NCBI GenBank assembly: GCA_015709615.1
Contig: CP054179.1
Location: 1,426,001-1,490,000, forward strand
Length of the DNA stretch: 64,000 nucleotides
Direction of reading: 5' to 3'
Origin: Gammaproteobacteria bacterium
GTDB lineage: Bacteria > Pseudomonadota > Gammaproteobacteria > Burkholderiales > Nitrosomonadaceae
How positions within the stretch are numbered: the first letter of the stretch is position 1; every line of letters begins with the position of its first letter. Under the pieces are notes generated by a model. That model was not told where the DNA came from, searched no databases, and was given only the letters and a program-made list of their open reading frames with translations. A program made the translations under genes and the position numbers. Below, piece by piece: positions 63,060 through 64,000 of the stretch.

Positions 63060-63751
63060 ATGCCAACGAAATCATCCAACAACGCTCGTACCAATCAAGT
63101 CATGGCAACTCTGCTGCCGTCGCCGCCCTTTTATTTTGCGCTCTGCGAAACATCGAAAGATCCACAAGTACTTCACCCATCCGAATTACCCTTGATTGCG
63201 GGAGCTGGTATAAAGCGTCAACAAGAATTCTGTTCGGGTCGCTTTTGCGCGCATCAAGTTCTCGATCGATTGGGATATCATGATATACCGCTTTTAGCCG
63301 ACCAGTATGGCGCACCGGTCTGGCCTTGCGGTATTACCGGCAGTATCAGCCACAGCGGCGGCATAGCGGTTGCAGCAGCGGTTCAAAAAAAAACACTCGC
63401 GCATTTGGAATCGATATCCAAGAGTACCTCAGTCCTTTTCCATACGACACACTGAGCAATTTATTCTCAGCAGCCGAAAGAAACGCTATTTTGCTGACCC
63501 AATCTGCATTGCGTGATCGATACGCTTACAGCCTCTTTTCCGCAAAAGAGAGCGTATTGAAATGCTGCTACTACGCTTTCGATTGTGTACTGGAATTGAG
63601 CAGCATCAATATCACAATGAAAATAAGTGAGAATATTTTCTTTGCCGATATTCGTGGTCATTTAATAAACGAATTTTTTCTTGAAAAATGCAAATCGGTT
63701 GGACATATTCGCTGCGATCCAACCCATGTTTACACTGCAATTTGGGTGTAG
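63060..63751 (+). CDS. Phosphopantetheinyl transferase (EntD/Sfp type), interrupted by a frameshift at an A9 run
   Basis: Two frames together give one PPTase of about 230 residues. The first (63060 to past 63384) carries FCSGRFCAHQVL and GSISHSGGIAVAAA; the second carries AFGIDIQE (Mg-binding Asp) and LFSAKESVLKC (the WxxKEA-like motif). They join by a -1 shift at the nine-A run 63385-63393; one more A would make a single frame. Unshifted, the first frame ends soon after, without the catalytic half. PPTase activates the ACP of the PKS, so the context is right. Explanations: sequencing error, slippage-based expression, phase variation or a recent pseudogene. Confidence 0.82.
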
Positions 63752-63857
63752 CAGCCGGCTACTGCCATGAGAATTTCTTTCAGATGCAGCATGAGATATT
63801 GATTACAAAGATTATGTGTGTTTAATGAAATGCTCTGAAGGTACCGGAGCGGTCGTG

Positions 63858-64000
63858 TTATTTTCCAATGCAGAAGTGCGAAAAAATTTCTCCCAGCAAG
63901 TCATCAGCAGTAAATTGCCCAGTGATTGATGAGAGAGCGTTTTGCGTCAGCTTGAGTTCTTCCGCTAGAAGCTCCAATTGATATTCACCTTGGGTGAATC
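63858..64000 (-). CDS. mnmE: tRNA modification GTPase MnmE, C-terminal end (partial)
   Basis: The minus strand is open from the window edge to a TAA at 63858-63860 and translates to 47 residues including LELLAEELKLTQ, ITGQFTADDLLG and the invariant ending FCIGK. The Cys of CIGK is characteristic of MnmE (TrmE), which with MnmG modifies wobble uridines of tRNAs. The rest lies beyond the window. It is convergent with the PKS set, 106 bp from the PPTase stop. Confidence 0.96.
   Translation of the reverse strand, partial: FTQGEYQLELLAEELKLTQNALSSITGQFTADDLLGEIFSHFCIGK

Noticed and set aside
1..64000. CRISPR arrays, tRNA or rRNA genes, insertion sequences and prophage genes
   Set aside because: No regularly spaced direct repeats, cloverleaf-like sequence, transposase or integrase features were seen while reading; a tRNAscan-SE or Infernal search could still reveal small RNAs.

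Overview
The window looks like a chromosomal segment of a betaproteobacterium of about 50% GC, most plausibly an ammonia oxidiser of the Nitrosomonas group. This is inferred from gene content and order: rpsA-ihfB-lapA-pyrF, argJ-DUF815-Nudix/ThiE fusion, yacG, a sigma factor-DUF3619-DUF3106 module, a PEP-CTERM protein, a PMA1-type proton ATPase and mnmE. No rRNA, tRNA, CRISPR array, insertion sequence or phage gene was recognised.

Layout. 1-2530: housekeeping genes (rpsA 3' part, ihfB, a short lapA, pyrF). 2611-6741 (minus): a Thr/Ala-rich RTX-type surface or S-layer-like protein with no Cys or Trp, followed by a protein-lysine-methyltransferase-like gene. 7306-23332 (plus): a tightly packed, largely overlapping glycan locus with an ABC polysaccharide exporter (Wzm/Wzt), a methyltransferase-GNAT fusion, a GT4, a PIG-L deacetylase, five GT2 enzymes, two large HAD-type proteins and an SDR protein. 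23410-27974 (plus): a complete type I secretion system (PrtD-like ABC, HlyD-like adaptor, TolC-like channel). Together 2.6-28 kb resembles the Caulobacter arrangement in which an RTX S-layer protein, its type I exporter and the glycan that anchors it are neighbours.

28-31.5 kb: a DUF5658 membrane protein, a PEP-CTERM protein, an orphan OmpR-type regulator, a heavily deleted catalase pseudogene and a cold-shock protein. 31.5-48.6 kb: a pentapeptide-repeat membrane protein, argJ and its neighbours, a diguanylate cyclase with yacG, the sigma factor module (probable non-canonical CTG start), an ABC transporter with zinc ribbon plus DUF1854 pair, a PAS histidine kinase, an alginate-export-like porin and the proton ATPase.

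49.1-63.8 kb (plus): the most striking part, a co-directional gene set of flavin monooxygenase, single-module reducing type I PKS (KS-AT-DH-degenerate ER-KR-ACP, no thioesterase), alpha-oxoamine synthase, RND/MMPL exporter, LolA-like periplasmic protein, outer-membrane beta-barrel and a phosphopantetheinyl transferase split by a frameshift at an A9 run. The inferred logic is that an acyl chain is built on the PKS, released by decarboxylative condensation with an amino acid to give a sphingoid-like aminoketone, possibly oxidised, and exported towards the outer membrane. Two similar palindromes lie 41 bp apart upstream of the set. The window ends in the 3' end of mnmE (minus).
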